Below are positions 32,187 through 40,644 of a stretch of 64,000 nt of DNA, piece after piece (the first letter of the stretch is position 1; each line of letters opens with the position of its first letter). This stretch comes from Streptomyces sp. 35G-GA-8. GTDB lineage: Bacteria; Actinomycetota; Actinomycetes; Streptomycetales; Streptomycetaceae. The notes beneath the pieces are model-generated. The model worked only from the letters and a program-made list of their open reading frames with translations, ran no database searches and had not been told where the DNA came from. The stretch is taken from contig NZ_JAMHJQ010000006.1 of the NCBI RefSeq assembly GCF_023534745.1, positions 457,586 to 521,585 of the forward strand, read 5' to 3'. A program made the position numbers and the translations under genes.

Positions 32187-33422
32187 ATGCCACTCGCGCT
32201 CCTCGCCCTGGCCATCGGGGCATTCGGGATCGGCACCACCGAATTCGTGATCATGGGGCTGCTCCCCGAGGTGGCCGCCGACTACGGCGTCACCATCCCC
32301 ACCGCCGGACTGCTGGTCACCGGCTATGCCCTCGGAGTCGTGCTGGGCGCCCCGCTGATGACCGTCCTCGGCACCCGGATCCCCCGCAAGCGGATGCTGA
32401 TGGTGCTGATGGGACTGTTCGTGGTGGGCAATGTGCTCTCCGCGCTCGCCCCGAGCTTCGGACTCATGCTCACCGGGCGCGTTGTCGCGTCGCTCGCCCA
32501 TGGAGCCTTCTTCGGCATCGGATCCGTCGTCGCCGCCGGTCTCGTCGCCCCGCAGAAGAAGGCCGGCGCCATCGCCATGATGTTCACCGGGCTGACCGTC
32601 GCCAATGTCGTCGGCGTACCGTTCGGCACCTTCCTCGGCCAGAGCGCCGGCTGGCGGGCCACCTTCCTGGTGGTCGCCGGACTCGGGGTCCTCGGCCTCG
32701 CGGGCATCGCGAGGCTCGTACCGGAGCAGCCGCGGCCCGAGGGCGTACGAGTACGGCATGAGCTCGCCGCCTTCCGCAACGCGCAGGTGCTGCTCGCCAT
32801 GGCGATGACCGTCCTCGGCTTCGGCGGGGTCTTCGCGGCGATCACCTACATCACACCGATGATGACCGAGACCGCGGGTTTCGCCGACTCCTCGGTCACC
32901 TGGCTGCTGGTGCTCTTCGGCCTCGGCATGGTCGCCGGGAATCTGATCGGCGGCAGGTTCGCCGACCGCCGGCTGATGCCGCTGCTGTATGTGTCCCTGG
33001 GCTCGCTCGCCGTGGTGCTCGCCCTCTTCACCCTCACCGCCCACAACAAGATCGCGGCGGCCGTCACCCTCACACTGATCGGCGCCCTGGGCTTCGCGAC
33101 CGTACCGCCGCTCCAGAAGCGGGTCCTCGACCAGGCGTCCGCCGCGCCCACGCTGGCCTCCGCCGTCAATATCGGCGCCTTCAACCTCGGCAACGCGCTG
33201 GCCGCCTGGCTCGGCGGCATCGTCATCGCCGCCGGACTCGGATACACCGCGCCGAACTGGGTCGGCGCCGCGCTGGCCGGCTCCGCCCTCGTCCTGGCGA
33301 TCGTCTCCGGCGTCCTGGAGCGCCGGGCGCCGACCACCGGAGAGACGGTCACCGCAGAGACGGTCACCGAGACGGCTGACCCGCGGCGGCCCGAGCGGGT
33401 CACCACCACCGCGCCGCACTGA
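32187..33422 (+). CDS. MFS efflux transporter (DHA1, Cmx/AraJ-like)
   Basis: 411 residues with 12 predicted membrane segments. MPLALLALAIGAFGIGTTEFVIMGLLPEVA is the conserved first segment of the family of chloramphenicol- and sugar-efflux proteins. The ATG at 32187 follows GGAAGG by 8 bases; an upstream ATG at 32160 in frame lacks this. The C-terminal ~30 residues are a Thr/Glu-rich tail. Probably controlled by the divergent MarR protein. Confidence 0.88.
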   Translation: MPLALLALAIGAFGIGTTEFVIMGLLPEVAADYGVTIPTAGLLVTGYALGVVLGAPLMTVLGTRIPRKRMLMVLMGLFVVGNVLSALAPSFGLMLTGRVVASLAHGAFFGIGSVVAAGLVAPQKKAGAIAMMFTGLTVANVVGVPFGTFLGQSAGWRATFLVVAGLGVLGLAGIARLVPEQPRPEGVRVRHELAAFRNAQVLLAMAMTVLGFGGVFAAITYITPMMTETAGFADSSVTWLLVLFGLGMVAGNLIGGRFADRRLMPLLYVSLGSLAVVLALFTLTAHNKIAAAVTLTLIGALGFATVPPLQKRVLDQASAAPTLASAVNIGAFNLGNALAAWLGGIVIAAGLGYTAPNWVGAALAGSALVLAIVSGVLERRAPTTGETVTAETVTETADPRRPERVTTTAPH

Positions 33423-33604
33423 GCGGACTCTCCCGTACGGGCGCGCCATGGACCGCCGCAGCGCGCGGCGCCGACGACGTCGTTACGTTGGAAGTCGGTG
33501 TGCCCCCGCTTTCTCCCCCTGCTCCACAGCGTCCCCCGCAGCGCCGCCTCCCGGGGCGCCCCCCACAGTGAATCCGCAGTGAATCCGCGAAGAAGAGGAA
33601 CACC

Positions 33605-34429
33605 ATGAATTCCGTCCCCAACGTCGTACTCAACAACGGCGTCAGGATGCCGCAGCTCGGCTTCGGTGTCTTCCAGGTCGGCGACGAAGAGACCACCGGC
33701 GCGGTCCGCACCGCGCTGGAGACGGGCTACCGCAGTATCGACACCGCCGCCGTGTACCGCAACGAGAACGGTGTCGGCCGCGCCCTCGCCTCCTCAGGGC
33801 TGCCCCGCGACGAGCTGTTCATCACCACCAAGCTCTGGAACGACGACCAGGGGTACGACTCGACGCTCGCCGCGTTCGACGCGAGCCTCGCCAGGCTCGG
33901 CCTCGAACGGCTGGATCTGTATCTCATCCACTGGCCCACCCCGGCACGCGACCGCTATCTCGACACCTGGCGCGCGATGGAGAAGCTGCTCGCCGACGGC
34001 AGGACCCGCGCCATCGGTGTGTCCAACTTCCAGCCCGCCCATCTCCAACGTCTTCTGGACGAGACCGGGATCGTCCCCGCCGTGAACCAGATCGAGCTGC
34101 ACCCCGGTCTCCAGCAGGAGGAGCTGCGGGACTTCCACGCCCAGCACGGCATCGCGACCGAGGCGTGGAGCCCGCTGGCACAGGGCGCCCTTCTCCAGGA
34201 GGAGGCGGTCACCGAGATCGCGGGGCGGCACGAGAAGACGCCCGCGCAGGTGGTGCTGCGCTGGCATCTTCAGCTCGGGAACATCGTCATCCCCAAGTCC
34301 GTCACCCCCGCGCGGATCCGCGAGAACATCGACCTCTTCGACTTCGAGCTCTCGGCCGGCGACATGGCCGCGCTCGCCACGCTCGATCGCGGTCTGCGTA
34401 CCGGACCTGACCCCGACACCCTCAACTGA
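33605..34429 (+). CDS. Aldo/keto reductase (2,5-diketogluconate-reductase-like)
   Basis: 274 residues. Tetrad: Asp/Tyr in SIDTAAVYRNE, Lys in ITTKLWND, His in YLIHWPTP; cofactor region IVIPKSVTPARI. GAAGAGGAA lies before the ATG. Specific substrate unknown. Its stop overlaps the convergent ThuA-like gene's stop region by 8 bases. It resembles the reductase at 57923 in the same window, suggesting paralogues. Confidence 0.9.
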   Translation: MNSVPNVVLNNGVRMPQLGFGVFQVGDEETTGAVRTALETGYRSIDTAAVYRNENGVGRALASSGLPRDELFITTKLWNDDQGYDSTLAAFDASLARLGLERLDLYLIHWPTPARDRYLDTWRAMEKLLADGRTRAIGVSNFQPAHLQRLLDETGIVPAVNQIELHPGLQQEELRDFHAQHGIATEAWSPLAQGALLQEEAVTEIAGRHEKTPAQVVLRWHLQLGNIVIPKSVTPARIRENIDLFDFELSAGDMAALATLDRGLRTGPDPDTLN

Positions 34430-35294
34430 CCGGGGCCGGCGCGGAAGCCCCGGCCGTCACACCGCCCAGCCACTTCAGTCCGTCGATGACGAACCGGTTC
34501 TGGACCTCGTTGCCGAACGTCCATGACAGTGTGGTGCCCGACCCGTAGTCCATGGCGTTGTGACCGAAGTTGGTGTACAGCATCCGGTAGTTCTTGTTGG
34601 ACCACACGATCGGGTAATACCCGCTGTACCAGGACTGGTTGGGGTCCGTGCCCAGGGGGAAGCTCACCGGATCGACCGAGGCCAGGATGTCGATGGCGGG
34701 GTTCTTCCTGAGGTCGTTCGTCCAGCTGTACCACTCGCTCACGGCCGAGGTGAATGTCGAGGGCAGCCGGGTGGTCGAGGGATGGGTACGGTTCTCGGTC
34801 CGCAGTACGGCGGTGGTCGGTCCCCAGGTGTTGGACTTGAACCCACCGCTGCCCAGGAACTCGTTGTGATACCAGGGCCACTTCTGGGCCTCGGTGGTGA
34901 ACGCGGAGACATGGAAGCCCATCCAGGCCCCACCGGCCCGCATGTACTGCTCGAACCCGGTCCGCTGCGCCGCCGTCTGCGGCAAGTCGTCCAGGAACAG
35001 CACCACTTGGTAGTCCCGCGGGGTGGTGCTGGTCAGGCGGTTCCAGTTGTTGGTCGACTCGTAGGAGAAGTTGTTGGCGGCGGCGGTCCTGGGGAACCAC
35101 TCGTTCGCTTCATGGACGAAGCTGATGTGGGCCGCGTCCCAGGTGCCGTTGTAGAAGGCGAGCACCTTGAACGCGGGCGCGGTGGGTGACTGCGCCTGTC
35201 CGACGCCCGGCACCGCGACCAGCCCGAGCAGCAGGGCGAGCAGTACGAGCAGGCGCGACGAGCCGCGCGCCGTAAAGGACTTGAGCATGGTCAT
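34422..35294 (-). CDS. Secreted ThuA-like domain protein
   Basis: 290 residues. Signal peptide: basic start, hydrophobic LLVLLALLLGLVAVPGV, cleavage near VGQAQ. The mature part is a ThuA-like (class I amidotransferase-fold) domain: KVLAFYNGTWDAAHISFV, DYQVVLFLDDLPQ, GGAWMGFHVSAF. ThuA proteins are linked to trehalose and other carbohydrate use. GGAAGG lies 9 bases before the ATG. A good promoter and carbohydrate-regulator-like operators precede it. Confidence 0.82.
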   Translation of the reverse strand: MTMLKSFTARGSSRLLVLLALLLGLVAVPGVGQAQSPTAPAFKVLAFYNGTWDAAHISFVHEANEWFPRTAAANNFSYESTNNWNRLTSTTPRDYQVVLFLDDLPQTAAQRTGFEQYMRAGGAWMGFHVSAFTTEAQKWPWYHNEFLGSGGFKSNTWGPTTAVLRTENRTHPSTTRLPSTFTSAVSEWYSWTNDLRKNPAIDILASVDPVSFPLGTDPNQSWYSGYYPIVWSNKNYRMLYTNFGHNAMDYGSGTTLSWTFGNEVQNRFVIDGLKWLGGVTAGASAPAPVS

Positions 35295-35369
35295 CGTGAC
35301 GATCCTTCCCGCGCCCGTTCGGTGAACGAAGGCGCATGGAATGTGGGGGATGTCGCGCACATGACAGGA

Positions 35370-35433
35370 GGAAGCGCTTGCTGCTCGATTTAAGAAGTGA
35401 ACCAACGCCATGTCAAGGCTTTGGTATGGACCA
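35370..35433 (-). promoter_or_regulatory. Promoter with two operator-like palindromes for the ThuA-like gene
   Basis: On the minus strand TTGACA (35416-35411), 17-bp spacer, TTAAAT (35393-35388): a near-consensus sigma-70 promoter, rare in this genome. At the predicted start site lies GCAAGCGCTTCC with the perfect palindrome AAGCGCTT (35372-35379), a LacI-family-like site. Just upstream of the -35 lies TGGTATGGACCA (35422-35433), 10 of 12 positions of the DasR core TGGTCTAGACCA. Confidence 0.6.
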
Positions 35434-35441
35434 CGGCGGTG

Positions 35442-36149
35442 TCAGGCGTTCTCGTCCGGGTTCCACTCCAGCAGGCGCACCTTCGCGACGGTCCGCACAT
35501 GGCGCCGCATCGCGGCCGCGGCGGCCTTGCCCCGCCCGCCCTCGATCGCGTCGAGGATCGCGCGGTGCTGCGCCAACGACCGCTTGGGGCGGCCGGGCTG
35601 GCGCAGGGACTCATTGCGGCTCTCGGCGATCTGCTCCGTGATGGAGTGCATGAACTCGGCGAGCAGTCCACTGTGGGCGGCGGCGGTCACCGCGGTGTGG
35701 AAGAGCCGGTCGCCCTCCACTCCGTAGCCGCCCGCCTCGATCTCGTCGGACATCTGGTGCAGCGCGTCGTGCAGCGCCGCCAGATCCAGTTCGGTGCGCC
35801 GTTCGGCGGCGAGTTCGGCGAGCTTGGTCTCCAGCGCCTCACGCGCCTCCAGCACATCGGGCAATCGCCGCTTGCGCTCCACCAGTCGCTCGACGGGCTC
35901 GGGATCGAGGCCGGCCCGGGTCAGATAAGTGCCGCCGCCGTGCCGCACCTCGACCAGACCCTGGACCTCCAGGACAACGATCGCCTGCTTGACGGAGGCG
36001 CGGCTCACCCCCAGCCGCTGGGCCAACTCCCGCTCGGGGGGCAGCCGATCGCCCGCCCCGAGGTCGCCCTCGCTGACATAGCTGCGCAGTCGGTCGAGGA
36101 CCTGCTCGTACAAACGCGGCCGGGCCATCGGCCGCAGTGCGTCGGACAT
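35442..36149 (-). CDS. FadR-type GntR-family transcriptional regulator
   Basis: 235 residues. N-terminal GntR winged helix: LYEQVLDRLRSYVSEGDLGAG, LPPERELAQRLGVSRASVKQAIVVLEVQGLVEVRHGGGTYL. C-terminal FCD domain, all-alpha, with the metal-ligand His residues in FHTAV and AQHRAIL. It diverges from the MatC-like transporter gene; the operator pair AAGTGGCT/AGCCACTT lies between. It is likely the repressor of the malonate locus, by analogy with MatR/MdcY regulators. Confidence 0.88.
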   Translation of the reverse strand: MSDALRPMARPRLYEQVLDRLRSYVSEGDLGAGDRLPPERELAQRLGVSRASVKQAIVVLEVQGLVEVRHGGGTYLTRAGLDPEPVERLVERKRRLPDVLEAREALETKLAELAAERRTELDLAALHDALHQMSDEIEAGGYGVEGDRLFHTAVTAAAHSGLLAEFMHSITEQIAESRNESLRQPGRPKRSLAQHRAILDAIEGGRGKAAAAAMRRHVRTVAKVRLLEWNPDENA

Positions 36150-36215
36150 CCGGACCCCCCATCGCTGCCCACTGTCTCGCGATCCTGTGCGCGCCCAGCC
36201 TAACACCGGGCGGTC

Positions 36216-36312
36216 AAGTGGCTGAGCCAATTCCTGTCCGATCCCTTGACGCTCGCCCGGGCCGGCCGTCAATGTGGTCCAGCCACTTGGCCAGTCGTCC
36301 AGTCAGCCAGTC
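36216..36312. promoter_or_regulatory. Operator-like repeats between the FadR-type and matC genes
   Basis: AAGTGGCT (36216-36223) and its exact complement AGCCACTT (36281-36288) lie 58 bp apart, each within a related 13-mer (AAGTGGCTGAGCC and, reversed, AAGTGGCTGGACC). Three CAGTC copies at exact 8-bp pitch follow (36292, 36300, 36308). These are the likely binding sites of the divergent regulator. Confidence 0.55.
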
Positions 36313-36360
36313 GGCCAATTCCCCGCTGATTCAAGGGACCCAGGGACGGGAGCCCGCGCA

Positions 36361-37656
36361 ATGTCCGCCGAACTGATCTCGATCCTCGTACTCGCGGTCG
36401 TCTTCGTGATCGCCACCACCCGCTCGATCAATATGGGCGCGCTCGCCTTCGCCGCCGCGTTCGGCGTCGGTGGACTGGTCGCCGGTCTCGACGCCGACGG
36501 CATCTTCGCGGGCTTTCCCGGCGATCTGTTCGTGGTGCTCGTCGGCGTCACCTATCTCTTCGCGATCGCCCGAGCCAATGGCACCACCGACTGGCTGGTC
36601 CATGCCGCGATACGGCTGGTCCGCGGCCGGATCGCGCTGATCCCCTGGGTGATGTTCGCGATCACCGGCGCGCTGACCGCCATCGGGGCCGTCTCCCCGG
36701 CCGCCGTCGCGATCGTCGCGCCGATCGCGCTCAGCTTCGCCGCCCAGTACGGGATCAGCCCGCTGCTGATGGGCGCCATGGTCGTGCACGGTGCCCAGGG
36801 TGGCGGCTTCTCACCGATCAGCATCTACGGTTCGATCGTCAACGGCATCGTGGAGCGGGAGAACCTGCCGGGCAGCGAGCTCACCCTCTTCCTCGGCTCG
36901 CTCGTGGCCAATCTCGTCATCGCCGCCGTCGTGTTCGTACTCTTCGGCGGCCTCAAGCTCTCCGGCAGGCGCGGCGAGCCCGGTGGTACGGGGCCCGAGC
37001 GGCAGGGCGAGGAGCGCACGGGCGAGCGGGAGCCGGAGGGGACCCGGGGAACTGTCCGGCTCACCCCCGCCATCGGCGCCACCCTCGCCGCGCTGGTCGC
37101 GCTCGTCGTCGCCGTCCTCGGCTTCGACCTCGACGCCGGGCTCTCCTCCCTCACCCTCGCCGTGGTGCTCAGCACTGTCTGGCCGGACACCAGCCGCAAG
37201 GCCGTGGGCGAGATCGCCTGGCCGACGGTGCTGCTGATCTGCGGTGTCCTCACCTATGTCGGTGTCATGGAGGAGATGGGCACGATCGACTACGCCGGAA
37301 ACGCCGTCGGGGACATCGGGATCCCGCTCCTCGCCGCCGTGCTGCTCTGCTACATCGGCGCGATCGTCTCCGCGTTCGCCTCGTCCGTCGGCATCATGGG
37401 CGCGCTCATCCCGCTCGCCGTGCCGTTTCTCGCCCAGGGCGAGATCGGGGCGATCGGCATGATCACGGCGCTCGCCATCTCGGCGACAGTCGTCGACGTC
37501 AGTCCGTTCTCCACCAATGGCGCGCTGGTGCTGGCCGCCGCGCCCGATGTGGACCGCGAGCGTTTCTTCCGGCAGCTCATGGTGTACGGAGGGATTGTGG
37601 TGGCGGTGGTACCCGCCGCGGTCTGGCTGGTACTCGTGGTGCCAGGCTTCGGGTGA
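36361..37656 (+). CDS. MatC-like dicarboxylate (malonate) transporter
   Basis: 431 residues, about 11 membrane segments. The MatC N-terminal domain (ILVLAVVFVIATTRSINMGAL, FPGDLFVVLVGVTYLFAIA) and the later AFASSVGIMGALIPLAVPF and VDVSPFSTNGALVL are typical. A hydrophilic loop rich in Gly/Glu/Arg (residues ~200-235) splits the two halves. It would import malonate for the synthetase encoded next. It is 62 bases upstream of matB, on the same strand. Confidence 0.85.
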   Translation: MSAELISILVLAVVFVIATTRSINMGALAFAAAFGVGGLVAGLDADGIFAGFPGDLFVVLVGVTYLFAIARANGTTDWLVHAAIRLVRGRIALIPWVMFAITGALTAIGAVSPAAVAIVAPIALSFAAQYGISPLLMGAMVVHGAQGGGFSPISIYGSIVNGIVERENLPGSELTLFLGSLVANLVIAAVVFVLFGGLKLSGRRGEPGGTGPERQGEERTGEREPEGTRGTVRLTPAIGATLAALVALVVAVLGFDLDAGLSSLTLAVVLSTVWPDTSRKAVGEIAWPTVLLICGVLTYVGVMEEMGTIDYAGNAVGDIGIPLLAAVLLCYIGAIVSAFASSVGIMGALIPLAVPFLAQGEIGAIGMITALAISATVVDVSPFSTNGALVLAAAPDVDRERFFRQLMVYGGIVVAVVPAAVWLVLVVPGFG

Positions 37657-37718
37657 CCGCTTCGGCCGCCACGACCGCGATGCTCGGCCAGACTCGTCAA
37701 CAGCAAGGAGAACGACGC

Positions 37719-39179
37719 GTGTCCCCTCTCTTCCCGGCCCTCGCCGCGCGTTCGGATCGCCCCGCGCTCCGCTTCGGCGATCACGCGCTCACCTATGCCG
37801 AACTGGCGGACGCGGCCGGTTCCCTGGCGGCTCGTATCGCCGGTGAACGGCGGATCGCGGTCTGGGCCACCCCCACACTCGGCACGGCCGTGGGGGTGGT
37901 GGGCGCGCTGCTGGCCGGGGTCCCCGCCGTCCCCGTCAACCCCAGGAGCGGTGAACGCGAGCTGGCGCACATCGTCGCGGACAGTGCGCCCACCCTGGTC
38001 GTCGCCGAACCGGATGCCATCCTTCCGCCCGCACTGGCCGGGCTGGCACGCGTGGACGCGGGAGCCGCCGGCAGGGACGACGCGGCCACGGAACACCCGC
38101 GGACCGATGCCTTCCCCGAGCTCTCCCCGGAGGCGCCCGGCCTGATCGTGTACACCTCCGGCACCACCGGACCGCCCAAGGGCGCCGTCGTACCGCGCCG
38201 CGCCATCGCCACGAACCTGGACGCGCTGGAGGACGCCTGGCAGTGGACCGCCGAAGACGTACTCGTTCACGCCCTGCCGCTCTTCCATGTCCATGGGCTG
38301 ATCCTCGGCATCCTCGGCCCGCTGCGCCGCGGCGGGTCCGTCCGCCATCTGGGCAGGTTCGACACCGGGGGCGTCACGCGCGAACTGTCCTCGGGCGCCA
38401 CGATGCTCTTCGGCGTACCGACGATGTACCACCGCATCGCCGAGGCGCTCGCCACCGATCCGGCGCTCGCGAAGGCGCTGGCCGGAGCGCGCCTGCTGGT
38501 ATCCGGCTCCGCCGCGCTGCCCGTGCACGACCATGAACGGATCGCCGCGGCGACCGGCCGGCGGGTCATCGAACGGTACGGCATGACGGAGACCCTGATG
38601 AACACCAGTGTGCGGGCGGACGGCGAGCCGCGCGCCGGGACCGTCGGGGTGCCGCTGGGCGGCGTCGAACTGCGGCTCGTCGACGAGTCGGGCGTCGCGT
38701 TCGAGGCGTACGACGGCGAGACGGTCGGCGAGATCCAGGTACGCGGCCCCCATCTCTTCACGGAGTATCTGAACCGGCCCGACGCCACCGAAGCCGCCTT
38801 CACCGACGGCTGGTTCCACACCGGGGACATGGCGATCCGCGACCCCGACGGCTATGTCCGTATCGTCGGCCGCAAGGCCACCGACCTGATCAAGAGCGGT
38901 GGGTACAAGATCGGCGCGGGGGAGATCGAGAACGTTCTCCTGGAGCATCCCGGGGTACGGGAGGCCGCGGTGACCGGCGAGCCGGACGCGGACCTCGGCG
39001 AGCGGATCGTCGCCTGGATCGTCCCGGCCCATGCCGAAGCGCCGCCGTCCGCACAGGAGTTGGCCGACCATGTGGCCGCGCAGCTCGCCGCGCACAAGCG
39101 GCCACGCGCCGTACGGTATCTGGACGCCCTGCCCCGCAATGACATGGGCAAGATCATGAAGCGCGCGCTCCATGGCTGA
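37719..39179 (+). CDS. matB: Malonyl-CoA synthetase
   Basis: 486 residues, ANL superfamily. Nearly every segment matches Streptomyces coelicolor MatB (SCO2444) as I remember it: YTSGTTGPPKGAVVPRRA, LPLFHVHGL, RHLGRFDT, FGVPTMYHRIAE, ERYGMTETLMNTSVRADGEP, KATDLIKSGGYKIG, and catalytic Lys in NDMGKIMKRAL. It activates malonate (and methylmalonate) to the CoA ester, a polyketide and fatty acid extender. The GTG at 37719 is chosen because AAGGAG lies 8 bases upstream and the conserved SPLFPAL starts there. Confidence 0.93.
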   Translation: MSPLFPALAARSDRPALRFGDHALTYAELADAAGSLAARIAGERRIAVWATPTLGTAVGVVGALLAGVPAVPVNPRSGERELAHIVADSAPTLVVAEPDAILPPALAGLARVDAGAAGRDDAATEHPRTDAFPELSPEAPGLIVYTSGTTGPPKGAVVPRRAIATNLDALEDAWQWTAEDVLVHALPLFHVHGLILGILGPLRRGGSVRHLGRFDTGGVTRELSSGATMLFGVPTMYHRIAEALATDPALAKALAGARLLVSGSAALPVHDHERIAAATGRRVIERYGMTETLMNTSVRADGEPRAGTVGVPLGGVELRLVDESGVAFEAYDGETVGEIQVRGPHLFTEYLNRPDATEAAFTDGWFHTGDMAIRDPDGYVRIVGRKATDLIKSGGYKIGAGEIENVLLEHPGVREAAVTGEPDADLGERIVAWIVPAHAEAPPSAQELADHVAAQLAAHKRPRAVRYLDALPRNDMGKIMKRALHG

Positions 39180-40563
39180 GCGGCCGAACGCCCGCGAGGC
39201 CATCGCCACCGTCGTCGACGAGGGCGACGAGGGCGCCTTCACCGAACTGCCCGCGCCCCAGGGCGTGTCCGCGCCGGACGGACCGCTGGGCTGGGAGGGG
39301 TACGACGCCTCGCGCGCCCGCGCCGAGGAACGCACCGGGGAGAAGGAGTCCGTCGTCTGCGGCACCGCACGGATCGGCGCGGTCGAAGCGGTGCTGATCT
39401 CCTTCGAGTTCGGCTTCCTCGGCGGCTCCCTGGGGGAGCGCACCGGTGATCTGCTCGAAGCCGCGTACACCCTGGCACGGGAGCGGGCGCTGCCGGTCGT
39501 CTCGCTCATCGCGACCGGGGGCAGCCGGATGCAGGAAGGGATGCGCGCGCTGCTCCAACTCCAGCGCGTGGCACGGCAGTCCGCCCTGACCAGGGCCGCG
39601 GGACTGCCGCAGCTGGCGGTGGTGCGCGACCCGACGACCGGTGGTGGCTGGGCCACGCTCGGGGCGGGCGCCGATGTCGTACTGGCGCTGCCGGGCGCCC
39701 AGATCGGTTTCGCGGGCTCGCGCGTGCGCCCGGCGGACGCCGATCCGTACGCCTACACGGCCGAGGCGCAGTTCGCCGCGGGCCATATCGACGCGGTGGT
39801 GGGCCGGCACGAGCTGCGCGCCACCGTCGGTCACTGGCTGAACCTGCTCATGGGAGGCGTACGGGACGCCGTGCCCCCCGCCGCCCCGCCTCCGGAGGGA
39901 CTGGGCGGCGCGGGGCTCCCGGCCACCGGGTGGGAGGCCGTTCTTCAGGCGCGTGTCCCCCAACGGCCCCGGGCCGTCGCGTACTTGGACGCCTACTTCA
40001 CACACCGGGAGGCGATCGGCGGAGACCGCTGCGGTGGTACCGACCCCGGAATGCTGTGCGGATTCGGCCGACGCGAAGGGCGGACGATCGCGTACGCGGC
40101 GCAGTGCGGCACCGCCACGCTGCCGGCCGGCTATCGCACGGCCGCCCGGCTGGTACGGCTCGCGGGCCGGCTGGGGATACCCGTACTGACGCTGGTGGAC
40201 ACCCCTGGCGCGGCCAATGACGCGGAGGCGGAGCGCGCGGGGGCGGGCAGCGCCATCGCGGACCTGTTCGCGGCCATGGCCACCTCCCCGGTCCCCGTCA
40301 CCACGCTGCTGATCGGCGAGGGCGGCTCGGGCGGTGCGCTTGCCCTGTCGGCGCCGGACAACACCTGGGCCACGCCGGACAGTTACTTCTCCGTCATCGC
40401 GCCGGAACTGGCGGCGGCGATCCTCAAACGCGCCCCGGAGGAGGCCCGGGTGACAGCCGACCAGCTCCGGCTGCGCCCGCAGGATCTGGTGTCCCTGGGG
40501 GTGGTACGAGGGATCGTGCCGGGGCCGGGGCCGGGGCCGGGGCCGGGGCCGGGAGAGGCGTAA
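39172..40563 (+). CDS. Fused AccD/AccA-type carboxyltransferase protein
   Basis: 463 residues. The N-terminal half is beta-type (FEFGFLGGSLGERTG, SLIATGGSRMQEGMRALLQ) and the C-terminal half alpha-type (LVDTPGAANDAEAERAG, GEGGSGGALALSAPD). No biotin carboxylase or carrier gene is near. It overlaps matB by 8 bases, as in the equivalent Streptomyces locus, so it may act on malonyl-CoA. The reading frame ends in a (Gly-Pro)n tail from a 6-bp repeat. Confidence 0.82.
   Translation: MAERPNAREAIATVVDEGDEGAFTELPAPQGVSAPDGPLGWEGYDASRARAEERTGEKESVVCGTARIGAVEAVLISFEFGFLGGSLGERTGDLLEAAYTLARERALPVVSLIATGGSRMQEGMRALLQLQRVARQSALTRAAGLPQLAVVRDPTTGGGWATLGAGADVVLALPGAQIGFAGSRVRPADADPYAYTAEAQFAAGHIDAVVGRHELRATVGHWLNLLMGGVRDAVPPAAPPPEGLGGAGLPATGWEAVLQARVPQRPRAVAYLDAYFTHREAIGGDRCGGTDPGMLCGFGRREGRTIAYAAQCGTATLPAGYRTAARLVRLAGRLGIPVLTLVDTPGAANDAEAERAGAGSAIADLFAAMATSPVPVTTLLIGEGGSGGALALSAPDNTWATPDSYFSVIAPELAAAILKRAPEEARVTADQLRLRPQDLVSLGVVRGIVPGPGPGPGPGPGEA
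40517..40552 (+). repeat. GGGGCC hexanucleotide repeat at the carboxyltransferase 3' end
   Basis: About five tandem GGGGCC units encode a Gly-Pro tail directly before the stop codon. A repeat like this is prone to slippage, so the C-terminal length probably varies among strains. Confidence 0.8.
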
Positions 40564-40644
40564 GGCGGTACGGTACGGCCCGCGACGGGGGATTCTCATG
40601 GCCCTCTCACAAGCTTTTCAGACAATGTGTTTAAGGTGAGGGCT

